DNA from: Lutibacter sp. B2
GTDB taxonomy: Bacteria; Bacillota; Clostridia; Peptostreptococcales; Thermotaleaceae
NCBI GenBank assembly: GCA_015686845.1
Contig: JADPRS010000009.1
Coordinates: 41,517-105,516 of the forward strand
Direction of reading: 5' to 3'
Length of the DNA: 64,000 bases
The notes under the pieces were generated by a model. That model was not told the DNA's origin. It saw only the letters and a program-made list of their open reading frames with translations, and ran no database searches. Positions within the stretch are counted from its first letter, which is position 1. Each line of letters begins with the position of its first letter. The position numbers and the translations under genes are program-made. Below are positions 63,291-64,000 of this stretch, one piece after another.

Positions 63291-64000
63291 CTATTGCAAT
63301 AACCTTTTCTTTAATTCTTTTGTTTTCTCTACCGACAATTTTGAAATTTTAGCCGCTATATCAACATCTAAACCTAATTTCAATGCCTCTATCGCAGATT
63401 CTTCTCTTCCTTCTTCTCTTCCTTCTTCTTTTGCACTACTTATCATATTCGCTCTCTCATGCAGTGATTTTTCTCTCGCTTTATATAATGAAATTGTTTC
63501 TTTATCACTACTTAAATATTCTAATCTTTCTTCTACTTTTCTAATATCTTCATCCATATCCATCAACTCCCTTAAAGTATCTTCCGATATGTCTTTATTA
63601 AAAAATGTTAGCCATCTTTGAAGCTTATCTTCTTTTAAATTCTTCTCTTCTAACTTGTTAAATTTAGGAATTTCTATAAAGTGGATTTCTACTAAATCTG
63701 TAAGCATATACTCTTTTGATTCATCTTCCCATAAATGAAATTTAGTATGAAATTTCTCTAGCTCTATATAATTAAACTCTAAAATATTAATAGTTATTAC
63801 TTTCTGTAAATTCTTATAGTCCTCACCTTTAGCTATATTTTCATTAAATAGTCTGCCCCAATAAAATAACGTTCTTTTATCCATGTTATGTTGATTAGTA
63901 AGTTGTACTTCTATATTTATTTGTATTCCATTTTCTGTTTTTGCTCTTACATCTAAAATTCCTGTTTTATCTTCCATCATTTCTCTAGTAAGTTCTTTAT
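63291..64000 (-). CDS. Rpn/PD-(D/E)XK nuclease-family transposase, 5' end cut
   Basis: This belongs to the Rpn (YhgA-like, PDDEXK_2) family of nucleases. The active-site pattern is visible in GILDVRAKTENGIQINIEVQ (D...ExQ), followed by RTLFYWGRLF. The C-terminus has the typical KEEGREEGREESAIEALKL repeat and a short helical tail. The frame is open to the end of the window (upstream codons read K-E-L-T-R-E), so the true start lies outside. Such genes occur in many copies in clostridial genomes. Confidence 0.88.
   Translation of the reverse strand, partial: KELTREMMEDKTGILDVRAKTENGIQINIEVQLTNQHNMDKRTLFYWGRLFNENIAKGEDYKNLQKVITINILEFNYIELEKFHTKFHLWEDESKEYMLTDLVEIHFIEIPKFNKLEEKNLKEDKLQRWLTFFNKDISEDTLRELMDMDEDIRKVEERLEYLSSDKETISLYKAREKSLHERANMISSAKEEGREEGREESAIEALKLGLDVDIAAKISKLSVEKTKELKKRLLQ

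Overview
The window looks like a chromosomal segment of a motile, endospore-forming, low-GC Gram-positive anaerobe of class Clostridia. Base composition is very AT-rich and ribosome binding sites are of the strong AGGAGG type. Supporting genes are a spore protease (yyaC), long HPF, TsaB/TsaE/TsaD/RimI, an S-box metK, and a raiA-type RNA beside hpf. There is no rRNA or tRNA gene, so the placement near Clostridiaceae or Alkaliphilus/Crassaminicella-like genera is an inference.

Layout. 1-10 kb: a probable rex start at the left edge, an ABC-F ATPase, acpP, a 143-bp element with inverted-repeat ends, a DnaA-box cluster, tsaD, tsaE-tsaB-rimI with two FluC halves, FMN-riboswitch-controlled ribU, and a REP-associated tyrosine transposase (RAYT) between inverted GGGACGGTTC-type repeats. 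10-18 kb: tex, prfB with its programmed frameshift, secA, a DUF5317 membrane protein and hpf, then a second DnaA-box cluster and a raiA-like RNA with its own promoter and terminator. 18-49 kb: a flagellar late-gene block read on the minus strand. 49-56 kb: comFC, recD2, a ComK-like protein, a small operon of sigma factor / DUF1659 / DUF2922 / YvrJ, and metK with a SAM-I riboswitch. 56-64 kb: a TtcA-like enzyme, a secreted phosphodiester glycosidase, yyaC, an EamA transporter, hypothetical proteins and an Rpn/PD-(D/E)XK gene cut by the right edge.

The 13-49 kb part keeps the Bacillus subtilis order comFC-yvyF-flgM-flgN-flgK-flgL-yviE-fliW-csrA-hag-flaG-fliD-fliS-fliT-hpf-secA-prfB almost gene for gene. 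The difference is two large flagellin genes with an island of about 18 kb between them. The island holds the Maf-type flagellin glycosyltransferase, a pseudaminic-acid pathway (PseB-like dehydratase, PseC, PseG, PseI, an SpsF-type cytidylyltransferase), tailoring enzymes (two methyltransferases, a FemAB/GNAT-like acyltransferase, an SDR epimerase), a FliK-like protein, YaaR and YjfB. The natural reading is that the island makes CMP-activated nonulosonic acid, which Maf attaches to one or both flagellins. FliS paralogs chaperone the flagellins, and FliW-CsrA controls their translation.

The island is eroding or recombining. It holds an internally deleted pseG copy, an spsF remnant with a stop codon and a deletion, and a frameshifted fragment of an unrecognised gene. 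No canonical PseH acetyltransferase is visible. The less-described elements most worth following are the sigma/DUF1659/DUF2922/YvrJ operon, the RAYT with its dispersed palindromes, the paired DnaA-box clusters, the 143-bp inverted-repeat element, and the FlgL enlarged by repeated modules.
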